Assembly: GCF_030814995.1 (NCBI RefSeq)
Contig: NZ_JAUSVX010000007.1
Coordinates: forward strand, 186,001-250,000
Direction of reading: 5' to 3'
Length of the DNA stretch: 64,000 bases
From: Labrys wisconsinensis
Lineage (GTDB): Bacteria > Pseudomonadota > Alphaproteobacteria > Rhizobiales > Labraceae
Shown here: positions 8,883 to 17,858 of the stretch, in pieces
Layout of the letters: the number at the start of each line of letters is the position of its first letter
Position numbering within the stretch: position 1 is the first letter of the stretch
Program-made: the position numbers and the translations under genes
Notes under the pieces: model-generated
What the model saw: only the letters and a program-made list of their open reading frames with translations
Told to the model about the DNA's origin: nothing
The model's database searches: none

Positions 8883-9962
8883 ATGCAGAGCTCGATCCTC
8901 CGTGCGGCAGTCTTCTCGGCCGTGATGACGATATCAGGCGCCGCGCTGGCTCAGGACGCGCGCTGCGCCCGGCTCGATGCGCAGCTGCGCGCCATCGAGC
9001 AGGAGAGCGACGCCGACCCCGCCCGGGTCGAGCGCTACCGCGACGCGGTCGAGCGCCAGGCCGGGGAGCTGCAGCGCACGCAGGACTATGCCGCCTCGAT
9101 CGGCTGCGATTCGGCCCTGTTCGAGCCGCCGGCGCAGTGCCGGGCGCTCGATGCCAACATCCGGCGCATGGATCGCAATCTCGGGCTGCTGCAGCGCCAG
9201 CTCTCCCGCCTGTCCGGCGATCTCGGCGCCCGGCGCGAGGCGGAACGCCAGCGCACGCTCGCCCTGCTCGCCCGCCTCGACTGCAACGGCCTGCCGGCGC
9301 ACGAGGACCCCGATCCCGACCAGCTGCAGGCATCCGGCACCTTCGAGCAGCTGTTCGGTCCGGACGGGGCCGAGCCGCATGCCGCGCCGCCGGACGCGGA
9401 CCGCGAGACCGCCCTGCCCGACACCACGCTGCCGCCCTTCGGGCCGCTGCCGCGCGGCAGCAATCTGCGCACCATCTGCGTGCGCACCTGCGACGGCTAT
9501 TTCTTCCCGATCAGCTTCGCCACCAGCTCGGCGAGCTTCGCCGGCGATGCGGAAACCTGCCGTCGGCAATGCCCCGGCGCGACGGTCGAGCTCTACGCCT
9601 ATGACAATGGCTCGCAGAAGGTCGAGGACGCGGTCTCCACCGTCTCCGGCGGGCTGCTCTCGGCCATGCCCAACGCCTTCAAGTTCCGCACGAAGCTCGA
9701 CAAGTCCTGCACCTGCCACGCGCAAGGGGAAGCCTCGATCCAGTCGCGGGCCCCGGCGGGCGATGCCCTGAAGCGGCTCGACGAGCCGGCCTCACCCGGC
9801 CAGGGCGCCGCGGCACCGCCGGCCCCGGTCGCGGCGGCGCCGCGCAAGGCCGCCATCGACAGCCTGCCGACCACGGAGGGCCGGGAGATCGAGGTCACCA
9901 ACCCCGACGGCACCAAGAAGCGCGTGCGGGTGATCGCGCCGGGCCTGACGCCGGTGCAGTGA
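8883..9962 (+). CDS. DUF2865 domain-containing secreted protein
   Basis: A 359-residue protein with a signal peptide (cleavage probably after AALA near residue 22). A helical segment with many Arg, Glu and Gln residues (about 25-130) follows. The core is TICVRTCDGYFFPISFATS and ETCRRQCPGATVELYAY, the conserved cysteine-rich signature of DUF2865, and the tail is Pro/Ala-rich. The domain is widespread in Hyphomicrobiales and its function is unknown; the paired cysteines and signal peptide suggest a disulfide-bonded periplasmic or surface protein. ATG 8883 gives a typical signal peptide; ATG 8844 is an in-frame alternative. It ends 17 bases before the convergent gltX stop. Confidence 0.85.
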   Translation: MQSSILRAAVFSAVMTISGAALAQDARCARLDAQLRAIEQESDADPARVERYRDAVERQAGELQRTQDYAASIGCDSALFEPPAQCRALDANIRRMDRNLGLLQRQLSRLSGDLGARREAERQRTLALLARLDCNGLPAHEDPDPDQLQASGTFEQLFGPDGAEPHAAPPDADRETALPDTTLPPFGPLPRGSNLRTICVRTCDGYFFPISFATSSASFAGDAETCRRQCPGATVELYAYDNGSQKVEDAVSTVSGGLLSAMPNAFKFRTKLDKSCTCHAQGEASIQSRAPAGDALKRLDEPASPGQGAAAPPAPVAAAPRKAAIDSLPTTEGREIEVTNPDGTKKRVRVIAPGLTPVQ

Positions 9963-9978
9963 GAGCCGGCGAAGCGCC

Positions 9979-11310
9979 TCAGGCCGCCCCTTCGAGCCGC
10001 GCCAGGGCCCGGTCCCGGCCGATCAGCGGCAGCAGCGCCTTCAGTTCCGGCCCGTGCTCAAGCCCGGTCAGGGCGAGGCGCAGCGGCATGAACAGGCTGC
10101 GGCCCTTGGCGCCGGTCGCCGCCTTCACCGCCTCGACCCATGCCGCCCATGTCCCCTCGTCCCAGGGCTCGGGCGGCAGCAGCGCGGCGGCGGCCTGCGC
10201 GAAGGCGCGATCCTCGAGCACCGGCGCGACCGGCCCCGTCACCACGCGCCACCACGAGGCAGCGTCGGTGAGGCGCACGATGTTGCCGCGCACCGCGAGC
10301 CAGAAGGCCTCGCCGCCGCCGACGCCCAGCGCCGCGAGGCGCCCGGCGACCGCGGCATGAGGCATCTCGTGCAGCAGCCTGGCATTGAGCGTCTCGAGGT
10401 CGGCGGGATCGAAGCGGGCCGGCGCCCGGGAAATGCGCGAGAGGTCGATCAGCCCGGCGAGCTCGGCCAGGGTCGCGACCGGCCGGACCGCCTCGGCCGT
10501 GCCGGTGAGCATGGCGAGGCTCGCCACCGCCATCGGCTCCAGGCCGCCGTCGCGCAGGGAGCCGATCGACAGCGCGCCGCTGCGCTTCGACAGCCCCTCC
10601 CCGCTCGCCGTGGTGAGGAGGTTGTGGTGCGAGAAGGCCGGCACGGCGGCGCCGAGCGCCTGGAAGATCTGGATCTGCACCGCCGTGTTGGTGACGTGGT
10701 CCTCGCCGCGGATGACGTGGTCGACCGCGAGATCGATGTCGTCGACCACCGAGGGCAGCGTGTAGAGATAGCCGCCGTCGGCGCGCACCAGCACGGGGTC
10801 GGAAAGCGAGGCGGTGTCGATGTGGGCGGGGCCGCGCACCCCGTCCTCCCAGGCGACGATGCGGTGCTCCAGGAGGAAGCGCCAATGCGGCCGCCGGCCG
10901 GCCATCTCGAAGGCCATCTTCTCCGCCACGGTGAGCTTCAAGGCGGCACGGTCGTAGACGGGCGGCAGGCCGCGCGCCATCTGGCGCTTGCGCCGGCGCT
11001 CCAGCTCCTCCTCGGTCTCGTAGCAGGCATAGAGCCTGCCGGCGTCCTGCAGCCTCTCGACCGCGGCATCGTAGAGGGCGATCCGATCGGACTGGCGGAC
11101 CGTGAGGTCCGGCGCCACGCCGAGCCAGGCGAGGTCGACGGCGATGGCCTCGGCATATTCGGGACGCGAGCGCTCGCGGTCGGTGTCGTCGAAGCGCAGG
11201 ATGAAGCGTCCGCCCGCCCGCTTGGCGACGCACCAGTTCAGCAGCGCCGTGCGGGTATTGCCGATATGGATGCGGCCGGTGGGCGAAGGCGCGAAGCGGA
11301 CGACGGGCAT
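9979..11310 (-). CDS. gltX: Glutamyl-tRNA synthetase (short form)
   Basis: This 443-residue class I synthetase attaches glutamate to t[23 protein letters not shown] (residues 4-23) carries the HIGH motif, and [10 protein letters not shown] near residue 238 is the KMSKS loop in its GltX form. [14 protein letters not shown] is also conserved. Many alphaproteobacteria have two GltX paralogues, one able to charge tRNA-Gln for the transamidation pathway. The 443-residue length and KRSG loop fit the shorter paralogue, but which tRNA it prefers cannot be read from this sequence. It is transcribed alone. Confidence 0.95.
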   Translation of the reverse strand: MPVVRFAPSPTGRIHIGNTRTALLNWCVAKRAGGRFILRFDDTDRERSRPEYAEAIAVDLAWLGVAPDLTVRQSDRIALYDAAVERLQDAGRLYACYETEEELERRRKRQMARGLPPVYDRAALKLTVAEKMAFEMAGRRPHWRFLLEHRIVAWEDGVRGPAHIDTASLSDPVLVRADGGYLYTLPSVVDDIDLAVDHVIRGEDHVTNTAVQIQIFQALGAAVPAFSHHNLLTTASGEGLSKRSGALSIGSLRDGGLEPMAVASLAMLTGTAEAVRPVATLAELAGLIDLSRISRAPARFDPADLETLNARLLHEMPHAAVAGRLAALGVGGGEAFWLAVRGNIVRLTDAASWWRVVTGPVAPVLEDRAFAQAAAALLPPEPWDEGTWAAWVEAVKAATGAKGRSLFMPLRLALTGLEHGPELKALLPLIGRDRALARLEGAA

Positions 11311-11534
11311 GGGGAGCCGGGCAAAGGGGGCTGATCAGGGCCTGACATACAGCAAACGGCCGGCGTGTCGAGCCCGCAGAGCGGCCCGGCGGGCGGCGCC
11401 GCAGCGCTCCCGCGACGGCTCGACGCAGGCGCGAGCCGCGCGCAGTGCGGCATGATCACCACAAGCATTCATCCTTTTTTGGGCATTGTTGCGCAGGGTT
11501 TCCAACGTGTGAAGTTTTGCGTATCAGAGTCGTC

Positions 11535-12368
11535 ATGCCCCGCCAGCGTTCTTCCCTGCTCCTTGCCCTCGCCTGCCTCGCCCCCCTGGTCCACGCCGGA
11601 CCGGCCGCGGCGCAGGACGCTGCCGCCACGTCCAGCCCCTGGGACCTGTTCTCGGGCGACTGGTCGCTGAGCGTCGGCGCCAGCGGCTTCATCGCCCCGA
11701 GCTACGAGGGCGCCAACGATCTCGCCTTCAAGGCCGTGCCGATGATCTCGCTGGCCCGGACAGGCACCACCACCCGCTTCTCCTCGCGCAACGACAACAT
11801 CTCCTTCGGCGTGATCGACACCGGCACGTTCCGCTTCGGCCCGACGGCCAAGCTGGTGGTCGGGCGCGACGACGGCACGTCGAACGACCTGAGGGGACTG
11901 AAGACCGTGCCGTGGGGCGCGGAGGTCGGCGGCTTCGCCGAGTATTATCCGACGGACTGGCTGCGCCTGCGCGGCGAGGTGCGCCACGGCATCGTCTCCC
12001 ATCACGGCGTGGTCGGCGACTTCTTCGCCGACGCCTTCACCGACCTGACGCCGACGCTGCGCCTCTCCGGCGGGCCGCGCCTGTCGGCTGCCTCCGCCAG
12101 CTATTTCGACGCCTATTACGGCGTGAGCGCGCAGGAATCGCTGGCCTCGGGCCTTGATGTCTATTCGCCCGGCGGCGGCCTCAAGTCCGCCGGCTTCGGC
12201 GGCGCCCTCACCTGGAAGGCGACCGACAAGATCGAGACCAGCCTGTTCGCCGAATATGCCCGCCTGCTCGGTCCGGCCGCGGATTCGAGCCTGGTCGAGC
12301 AGCGCGGCTCGGTGGACCAGTTCGTGTTCGGCGTCTCCGCGACCTACCGCTTCGACTTCGCGCTCTGA
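11535..12368 (+). CDS. MipA/OmpV family outer-membrane protein
   Basis: A 277-residue protein with a signal peptide (ending PAAAQD near residue 26). The body is rich in alternating aromatic and small residues ending in a terminal aromatic-hydrophobic strand (YRFDFAL), as in a beta-barrel. GASGFIAPSYEGANDLAF and the VPWGAEVGGFAEYYPTDWLRLRG region (about residue 120) fit the MipA/OmpV family of scaffold or porin-like proteins. The upstream frame from 11445 is not signal-peptide-like, so ATG 11535 is preferred. The AT-richer stretch at 11455-11530 probably contains its promoter. It converges with nadE. Confidence 0.85.
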   Translation: MPRQRSSLLLALACLAPLVHAGPAAAQDAAATSSPWDLFSGDWSLSVGASGFIAPSYEGANDLAFKAVPMISLARTGTTTRFSSRNDNISFGVIDTGTFRFGPTAKLVVGRDDGTSNDLRGLKTVPWGAEVGGFAEYYPTDWLRLRGEVRHGIVSHHGVVGDFFADAFTDLTPTLRLSGGPRLSAASASYFDAYYGVSAQESLASGLDVYSPGGGLKSAGFGGALTWKATDKIETSLFAEYARLLGPAADSSLVEQRGSVDQFVFGVSATYRFDFAL

Positions 12369-12410
12369 GGCGCCGGCCGAAGCGAGGGCTCCGCGACCGG
12401 CTTGGAAGAG

Positions 12411-14150
12411 TCAGAAGTCGACCACCTCGGCCATGCTGCGGCCCGACATGCGATAGAGCGCGGGATCGGGCTGGAAGCGCGCGCCGTCGCGGAAGCGGTT
12501 GGTGATGGGATAGCGCCGGTCGCGGCCGAAATTCTTCTCCGTCACCTTGACGCCGGGCGCCGCCTGGCGGCGCTTGTACTCGGCGCGGGCCACCAACCCC
12601 TCCACCTGGCGCACCACGGCCTCGTCATGGCCGCGGGCGACGATGTCGGTGACGCGCATCTCGTTCTCGACCAGGCCGCGCAGGATGTCGTCGAGCACGT
12701 CGTAGGGCGGCAAGGTCTCCTGGTCGGTCTGGTCCTCGCGCAGCTCGGCGCTGGGCGCCCTCATCAGGATCGCCTCGGGCACGACGACGCCGTCCGGCCC
12801 GAGGGCGCCCGCCGGCTTCCGGCGGTTGCGCAGGGCGGCGAGGCGGTACACCTCGGTCTTGTAGAGGTCCTTCACGGGATTGAAGCCGCCGTTCATGTCA
12901 CCGTAGAGCGTGCAATAGCCGACCGACACCTCCGACTTGTTGCCGGTGGTCAGCACCATCGCGCCGAGCTTGTTGGAGATCGACATCAGCATGGTGCCGC
13001 GGATGCGGCTCTGCATGTTCTCCTCGGTGACGTCGCGGGGATGGCCGGCGAACAGCGGCGCCAGCGCCGCCTCCAGCGCCTCGACCGGCCCGCCGATCGG
13101 CACCACGTCGTAGCGGCAGCCGAGCGCGGCGGCACAGGCCCGCGCATCCGCGAGGCTCTCGGACGCGGTGTAGCGATAGGGCAGCATGACGGCGTGCACG
13201 CGCTGCGGCCCGAGCGCGTCGACCGCCATGGCCGCGACCAGGGCCGAGTCGATGCCGCCGGACAGGCCGAGGACCACGCCGGGAAAGCGGTTCTTCTCCA
13301 CATAGTCCCGGAGGCCGAGGATGCAGGCGGCATAGTCGGCCGCGTCGCCCTCCTCGACCGGCGCGACCGCCCCCCTGTCGCAGGCCCAGCCGGCCGGGCC
13401 GCGCCGCCAGGTGGTGGTCAGCACCGCTTCCTCGAAGGCGGGAAGCTGCACCGCCAGGCCATGGTCGGCGTTGAGGGCGAACGAGGCGCCGTCGAACACC
13501 ACCTCGTCCTGGCCGCCGACCTCGTTGGCATAGAGCAGCGGCAGGCCGGATTCGGCGACGCGCGCCACGGCGATGTTGAGGCGGACGTCGGCCTTGTCGC
13601 GGTGATAGGGCGAGCCGTTCGGCACCAGCAGCAGCTCCGCGCCAGTCTCGGCCAGGCATTCCACCACGTCGGGCCCCCAGATGTCCTCGCAGATCGGCAC
13701 GCCCAGGCGCACGCCGCGGAAGGGGATGGGACCCGGCATCGGCCCGGGCTGGAACACGCGCTTCTCGTCGAACACGCCGTAGTTCGGCAGATCGACCTTG
13801 AAGCGCACCGCCGCGACCGCTCCGGCATCGAGCAGGGCTACGGCATTGTGCAGCCGGCCGGCCTCGGCCCAGGGCAGGCCGATCAGCACCGCCGGGCCGC
13901 CGTCGCCGGTCTCGCGGGCGAGCGTCTCCAGCGCCGCGCGGCAGGCCTCCTGGTAGGAGGGCTTCAGGACGAGGTCCTCCGGCAGGTAGCCGGAGAGGAA
14001 GAGCTCGGTGAACAGCACGAGGTCGGCCCCCTGGCCCCGCGCGACGGCCCGGGCGCCGCGCGCCTTGGCGAGATTGCCGGCGATGTCGCCGAGGGTCGGC
14101 TTCAGCTGCGCCACGGCGATGCGCAGGCGGTCGGGGCTGTCGGTGCTCAT
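12411..14150 (-). CDS. nadE: Glutamine-dependent NAD+ synthetase
   Basis: A 579-residue two-domain enzyme for the last step of NAD+ synthesis, amidating nicotinate adenine dinucleotide with glutamine as ammonia source. The N-terminal nitrilase-type glutaminase domain shows the triad segments FTELFLSGY (Glu49), KVDLPNYGVFDE (Lys) and VPICEDIWGPD (Cys). The C-terminal synthetase domain has the PP-loop LGLSGGIDSALV and TTGNKSEVSVGYCTLYGD. The length is normal for the glutamine-dependent form. It is a single gene on the minus strand. Confidence 0.97.
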   Translation of the reverse strand: MSTDSPDRLRIAVAQLKPTLGDIAGNLAKARGARAVARGQGADLVLFTELFLSGYLPEDLVLKPSYQEACRAALETLARETGDGGPAVLIGLPWAEAGRLHNAVALLDAGAVAAVRFKVDLPNYGVFDEKRVFQPGPMPGPIPFRGVRLGVPICEDIWGPDVVECLAETGAELLLVPNGSPYHRDKADVRLNIAVARVAESGLPLLYANEVGGQDEVVFDGASFALNADHGLAVQLPAFEEAVLTTTWRRGPAGWACDRGAVAPVEEGDAADYAACILGLRDYVEKNRFPGVVLGLSGGIDSALVAAMAVDALGPQRVHAVMLPYRYTASESLADARACAAALGCRYDVVPIGGPVEALEAALAPLFAGHPRDVTEENMQSRIRGTMLMSISNKLGAMVLTTGNKSEVSVGYCTLYGDMNGGFNPVKDLYKTEVYRLAALRNRRKPAGALGPDGVVVPEAILMRAPSAELREDQTDQETLPPYDVLDDILRGLVENEMRVTDIVARGHDEAVVRQVEGLVARAEYKRRQAAPGVKVTEKNFGRDRRYPITNRFRDGARFQPDPALYRMSGRSMAEVVDF

Positions 14151-14224
14151 GGCAGAGATTTATGACCTCGCGCGCGGCGCCGCAATGTCGCGCGCCCGAG
14201 GCCGCGGCTCTGCCCGCCCCGCGC

Positions 14225-14593
14225 TCAGGCCGCCGGCGGACCCAGACGCGCGTGCCGGAACGCCCACTCGGCCCAGAGCGAGACGAGCATGGTCAGGGCG
14301 CCGAGGATCCAGTGGGTCTGGGCGGCGCGGATATCCGCCGCGAAGCCGAGCGCCCAGGGCGCGGCAACGAGCCAGGCGCCCAGGGCCAGCGTCACCCATT
14401 CCTCCCACGCCTTGAATTCTGACAGCGAGGCGCAGGCGAGATAGGCGAGCAGCACCGCGACGACGCAGGCGTTCCAGGCGGGCCGGCGGTCTCCGGCGAA
14501 GCCGAGCGCCCAGGGCGCCGCGAACAGCGCCACGGCCAGCACGAGCAGCAGCCAGTCCTGAGATCTCTTTGTGCGGAAGACTTGCAAGGCCAT
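14225..14593 (-). CDS. SPW-repeat membrane protein
   Basis: The 122-residue polytopic protein has about four membrane helices and two copies of the SPW-type signature: FAAPWALGFAGD near residue 25 and VAAPWALGFAAD near residue 83. SPW-repeat proteins (PF03779) are small inner-membrane proteins of unknown function. GGAGGA immediately upstream of ATG 14593 decides the start against longer frames to 14674. A perfect AT-rich inverted repeat at 14637-14661 lies about 44 bases upstream and may control it. Confidence 0.85.
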   Translation of the reverse strand: MALQVFRTKRSQDWLLLVLAVALFAAPWALGFAGDRRPAWNACVVAVLLAYLACASLSEFKAWEEWVTLALGAWLVAAPWALGFAADIRAAQTHWILGALTMLVSLWAEWAFRHARLGPPAA

Positions 14594-14636
14594 GGGTTCC
14601 TCCATCCGTCGCGACGCATGGCAATCCCCTCGGCTC

Positions 14637-14661
14637 ATATATATCGTTATACGATATATAT
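14637..14661. promoter_or_regulatory. Perfect 10-bp AT-rich inverted repeat upstream of the SPW gene
   Basis: Arms ATATATATCG (14637-14646) and CGATATATAT (14652-14661) flank TTATA. Such a run is striking in a roughly 70% GC genome. It sits between the dgkA stop and the SPW start, where the SPW promoter should be. The ATATCG half-site pattern resembles operators of PadR-like or other winged-helix repressors; no such regulator gene is adjacent. Confidence 0.6.
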
Positions 14662-14698
14662 CGCAACGCGACACATGATCGCGGCGGTCCGGCTCACA

Positions 14699-15046
14699 TC
14701 AGGCGAAGCGTTCCCAGAGCGCCAGCAGCCAGACCAGGCCCGACAGGAGCAGCAGCATGAACACGGCGGCGCTGCCGAGGTCCTTCACCACCTTGATGTG
14801 CGGGTGGAGATCCGGCCGGACATGGTCGGCCAGCTTCTCGATGGCGGTGTTGAGGAACTCCACGGCGAGCAGGATCAGCAGGACGCCGATCAGCGCCAGC
14901 CGCTTCCAGTTGTCGTCGGTGATCAGGAACGAGGCCGGCAGGGCGATGGCGAGCAGCACCGCCTCCTGCTGCACCGCCTGCTCGGTGCGGATGGCGTGCG
15001 ACCAGCCGGCCCAGGAATGGAAGAAGGCCTTGATGATCCGCTCCAT
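14699..15046 (-). CDS. dgkA: Diacylglycerol kinase
   Basis: This 115-residue inner-membrane protein has three hydrophobic helices and the DgkA signature VEFLNTAIEKLADHV near residues 63-77, which carries catalytic and metal-binding acidic residues. DgkA phosphorylates diacylglycerol to phosphatidate, recycling lipid left over from periplasmic glucan or lipid A modification. The length is normal. It stands about 70 bases downstream of tdh on the same strand but is functionally unrelated to it. Confidence 0.95.
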   Translation of the reverse strand: MERIIKAFFHSWAGWSHAIRTEQAVQQEAVLLAIALPASFLITDDNWKRLALIGVLLILLAVEFLNTAIEKLADHVRPDLHPHIKVVKDLGSAAVFMLLLLSGLVWLLALWERFA

Positions 15047-15114
15047 GGCGCCGCTCCGCTCTGCCCGCTCCCCGTGTTAGCGGTGCGGGCATGCAGCCGC
15101 AACGCGGCCAGGTT

Positions 15115-16143
15115 TCAGCTCCAGTCGAGCACGATCTTGCCACACTCCCCGCGCGCCATGGTCTCGAAGCCCTGCAGGAAATCCGCGGTCTTCAGCCGGT
15201 GGGTGATGACCGGGCGGATGTCGAGGCCGCTCTGCAGCATGGCCAGCATCTTGTGCCAGGTCTCGAACATCTCGCGTCCGTAGATGCCCTTGATGGTCAG
15301 CATCTTGAAGACGATCCGGTTCCAGTCCACCGCATAGGGCGCGGCCGGGATGCCGAGCATGGCGATGTGCCCGCCCATCAGCATGACGTCGAGCATCTGC
15401 TGGAAGGCCGGCGGCGCACCGCTCATCTCCAGGCCGACGTCGAAGCCTTCCTTCATCTTGAGGCGGGCCATGACGTCGCGCAGGTCCTCCTCGGCGACGT
15501 TGACCGGCGTGACGCTCGCCACCTTGGCCGCGAGATCGAGGCGCACCGGGTTGACGTCGGTGATGACAACGTGCCGCGCCCCGGCGTGGCGCGCCACCGC
15601 CCCGGCCATGATGCCGATCGGGCCGGCGCCGGTGATCAGCACGTCCTCGCCGACGAGGTCGAAGGAGAGCGCGGTGTGGACGGCATTGCCGAGCGGATCG
15701 AGGATGGCGCCGAGCTCGTCGTCGATCTCGTCGGGCAGCGGCACGATGTTGAAGGCCGGCACCTTGACGTATTCGGCGAAGGCGCCGGGCATGTTGACGC
15801 CGATGCCGCGCGTCTCGGGGTCGAGATGGAACTTGCCGGCCCGGGTCGCCCGGCTGCGCATGCCGACGACGTGGCCCTCGCCGGAGACACGCTGGCCGAC
15901 CTTGAGCGTGCGCACATGCGAGCCGACCTCGACGATCTCGCCGGCATATTCGTGGCCGACCACCATCGGCACCGGAATGGTCTTCTGGGCCCAGGGGTCC
16001 CATTTGTAGATATGGACGTCGGTGCCGCAGATGCCGGTCTTGCGCACCTTCACCAGCACGTCGTCCTCGCCGATCACCGGCACCGGCTCGCTCTCGGAGA
16101 GCCACAGCCCGGGCTCGGGACGGGATTTCACCAGGGCTTTCAT
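15115..16143 (-). CDS. tdh: L-threonine 3-dehydrogenase lacking the structural-zinc cysteines
   Basis: This 342-residue zinc-type medium-chain dehydrogenase oxidises L-threonine to 2-amino-3-ketobutyrate with NAD+, the substrate of the Kbl enzyme encoded just upstream. Catalytic-zinc ligands are visible: Cys39 in [13 protein letters not shown], and His64 and Glu65 in VVGHEYAGE. The Rossmann motif is [18 protein letters not shown], and EMSGAPPAF and [13 protein letters not shown] match Tdh closely. E. coli Tdh has four structural-zinc cysteines around residues 93-107; the matching segment here (about 90-115, from [11 protein letters not shown] to [11 protein letters not shown]) has none. ATG 16143 gives the standard start MKALVKS. 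Confidence 0.93.
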   Translation of the reverse strand: MKALVKSRPEPGLWLSESEPVPVIGEDDVLVKVRKTGICGTDVHIYKWDPWAQKTIPVPMVVGHEYAGEIVEVGSHVRTLKVGQRVSGEGHVVGMRSRATRAGKFHLDPETRGIGVNMPGAFAEYVKVPAFNIVPLPDEIDDELGAILDPLGNAVHTALSFDLVGEDVLITGAGPIGIMAGAVARHAGARHVVITDVNPVRLDLAAKVASVTPVNVAEEDLRDVMARLKMKEGFDVGLEMSGAPPAFQQMLDVMLMGGHIAMLGIPAAPYAVDWNRIVFKMLTIKGIYGREMFETWHKMLAMLQSGLDIRPVITHRLKTADFLQGFETMARGECGKIVLDWS

Positions 16144-16222
16144 GGGGATAGGTCCCTCAGGTTCTCCAGGGGTTGAAGACCGGCACGCCCATTGGCAAAG
16201 CCGGCGCCGCTGCGGCAGCACA

Positions 16223-16480
16223 TCAGTCGAACTCGATCGGCGAAGGCCAGCCGTCTCTCATCCGTTGCGGTACGAATTCGATGTCCATGCTCTCCGCATG
16301 ATTCAGCGAGTCAGCCAGGTTTCGCCGCTTGTCGATGAGGCGACCGCGGGCCTCGCGCTTCATCGGGACACCGGCCGGTTCACCGCTTTCCCCGATCACG
16401 ACGGGTCCGTTCTCGGCCGCTCGCCCGGCCTTGCCGACGTCCCGTTCGAACTCGCCGCTGGACGAGGTGGTCAAAGGCAT
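16223..16480 (-). CDS. Orphan Phd/YefM-type antitoxin homologue
   Basis: The 85-residue protein has the layout of short Phd-family antitoxins. The N-terminal [23 protein letters not shown] stands where the Phd fold has its helix and first strands. The tail [21 protein letters not shown] is the acidic, proline-containing toxin-wrapping segment typical of family members linked to PIN-domain toxins. The [16 protein letters not shown] stretch looks divergent. GGAGG lies just ahead of ATG 16480. No toxin gene follows; the next gene is tdh. It lies inside what is normally a compact kbl-tdh pair, so it is probably an acquired or decaying antitoxin. Family assignment is by pattern recognition. Confidence 0.7.
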   Translation of the reverse strand: MPLTTSSSGEFERDVGKAGRAAENGPVVIGESGEPAGVPMKREARGRLIDKRRNLADSLNHAESMDIEFVPQRMRDGWPSPIEFD

Positions 16481-16540
16481 GGTGCCTCCGGCAATGCACT
16501 TACGGTACCAAAAGTCTCCGCCCGGGCTGTCGCCAGGGGA

Positions 16541-17737
16541 CTACACCAGCCCCAGCGTCCTGCCCGCTTCCGTGAACGCCTCGACGGCGAAGTCGATGTC
16601 GGCCTCGCCGAGGCCGGCCGACATCTGGGTGCGGATGCGCGCCCGGCCCTTCGGCACGACGGGGAAGAAGAAGCCGGCGACGTAGACGCCGCGCTGGTCC
16701 AGCGCCCGCGCCATGTCCTGCGCCCGGCGGGCGTCGTGCAGCATCACCGGGATGATCGGCGTCTCGCCCTCCAGCAGCTCGAAGCCGGCGGCGGCGAGAC
16801 CGGCCCGGAAGCGCTTCGTGTTGGCGAACAGGCGCGCGCGCAGGTCCTCGCCCGCCTCGGCCAGCTCCAGCGCCTTGAGCGAGCCGGCGGCGACCGGCGG
16901 GGCGAGCGAGTTGGAGAAGAGATAGGGCCGCGCCCGCTGGCGCAGCAGATCGACGATCGGCTGGGCCGCGGCGACATAGCCGCCCATCGCCCCGCCCAGC
17001 GCCTTGCCGAGCGTGCCGGTGAGGATGTCGACCTTGTCGGCGACGCCGGCACGGAACGGCGTGCCGCGGCCCTTCTCGCCGATGAAGCCGGTGGCATGGC
17101 AATCGTCGACCAGGACGCTGGCGCCGTAGCGGCCGGCGAGATCGGTGACGGTCGCAAGGTCGGCGAGGTAGCCGTCCATCGAGAACACGCCGTCCGTGGC
17201 GATGACGATGTGGCGGGCATTGTCGGCCTTCGCCGCCTTCAGCTGCGTCTCCAGATCGTCCATGTCGCCATTGGCGAAGCGGTAGCGCCTGGCCTTGCAC
17301 AGGCGCACGCCGTCGATGATCGAGGCGTGGTTGAGGCTGTCGGAGACGATGGCGTCCTCCGCCCCGAGCAGCGGCTCGAACACGCCGCCATTGGCATCGA
17401 AGCAGGCGGCGAACAGGATGGCGTCATCCTTGCCGAGATAGCGGGCGATCGCCTGCTCCAAGGTCCGATGCAGCGTCTGCGTGCCGCAGATGAAGCGCAC
17501 CGAGGCCATGCCGAAGCCGAGCTCGTCCATGGCGGCCTTGGCGGCGGCGATGATCTGCGGGTTGTCGGCGAGGCCGAGATAATTGTTGGCGCAGAGGTTG
17601 AGCATCGGCCGGCGCCGGCCGTCCGCCTCGACCTCGATGCGGGCGCGCTGGGGCGTGGCGATCGCCCGCTCGCGCTTCAACAGGCCCTCGGCCTCGATCT
17701 CGACGAGGGTCTGGCGGACATGGTCGATCAGGGACAT
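16541..17737 (-). CDS. kbl: 2-amino-3-ketobutyrate CoA ligase (glycine C-acetyltransferase)
   Basis: A 398-residue PLP enzyme of the alpha-oxoamine synthase family, the same length as E. coli Kbl. It cleaves 2-amino-3-ketobutyrate with CoA to glycine and acetyl-CoA, completing threonine breakdown begun by Tdh. [13 protein letters not shown] near residue 52, [26 protein letters not shown] and the PLP-lysine segment [12 protein letters not shown] near residue 244 are diagnostic. The upstream in-frame extension to 17806 lacks conservation. The following tdh is about 400 bases away because of the antitoxin-like gene between them. Confidence 0.95.
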   Translation of the reverse strand: MSLIDHVRQTLVEIEAEGLLKRERAIATPQRARIEVEADGRRRPMLNLCANNYLGLADNPQIIAAAKAAMDELGFGMASVRFICGTQTLHRTLEQAIARYLGKDDAILFAACFDANGGVFEPLLGAEDAIVSDSLNHASIIDGVRLCKARRYRFANGDMDDLETQLKAAKADNARHIVIATDGVFSMDGYLADLATVTDLAGRYGASVLVDDCHATGFIGEKGRGTPFRAGVADKVDILTGTLGKALGGAMGGYVAAAQPIVDLLRQRARPYLFSNSLAPPVAAGSLKALELAEAGEDLRARLFANTKRFRAGLAAAGFELLEGETPIIPVMLHDARRAQDMARALDQRGVYVAGFFFPVVPKGRARIRTQMSAGLGEADIDFAVEAFTEAGRTLGLV

Positions 17738-17769
17738 GGCGGCCTCCGTGCATCGGGCCGCCCAGGCGT

Positions 17770-17854
17770 AGAAGAAAAGCGGCGGGACCACAAATCCCGC
17801 CGCCATGCCAAATTGCGATGGGGCGATGCCGGAACGCCGCCGCGCTCCGGCATC
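17770..17854 (-). terminator. Rho-independent terminator downstream of DAHP synthase
   Basis: Arms GCGGCGGGA (17779-17787) and TCCCGCCGC (17795-17803) form a nine-pair stem with a seven-base loop. Read on the minus strand it is followed by TTTTCTTCT, a U-rich tail. A second hairpin, arms GATGCCGGA (17825-17833) and TCCGGCATC (17846-17854), begins five bases after the stop codon. Together they should end the DAHP synthase transcript before kbl. Confidence 0.75.
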
Positions 17855-17858
17855 GCGG

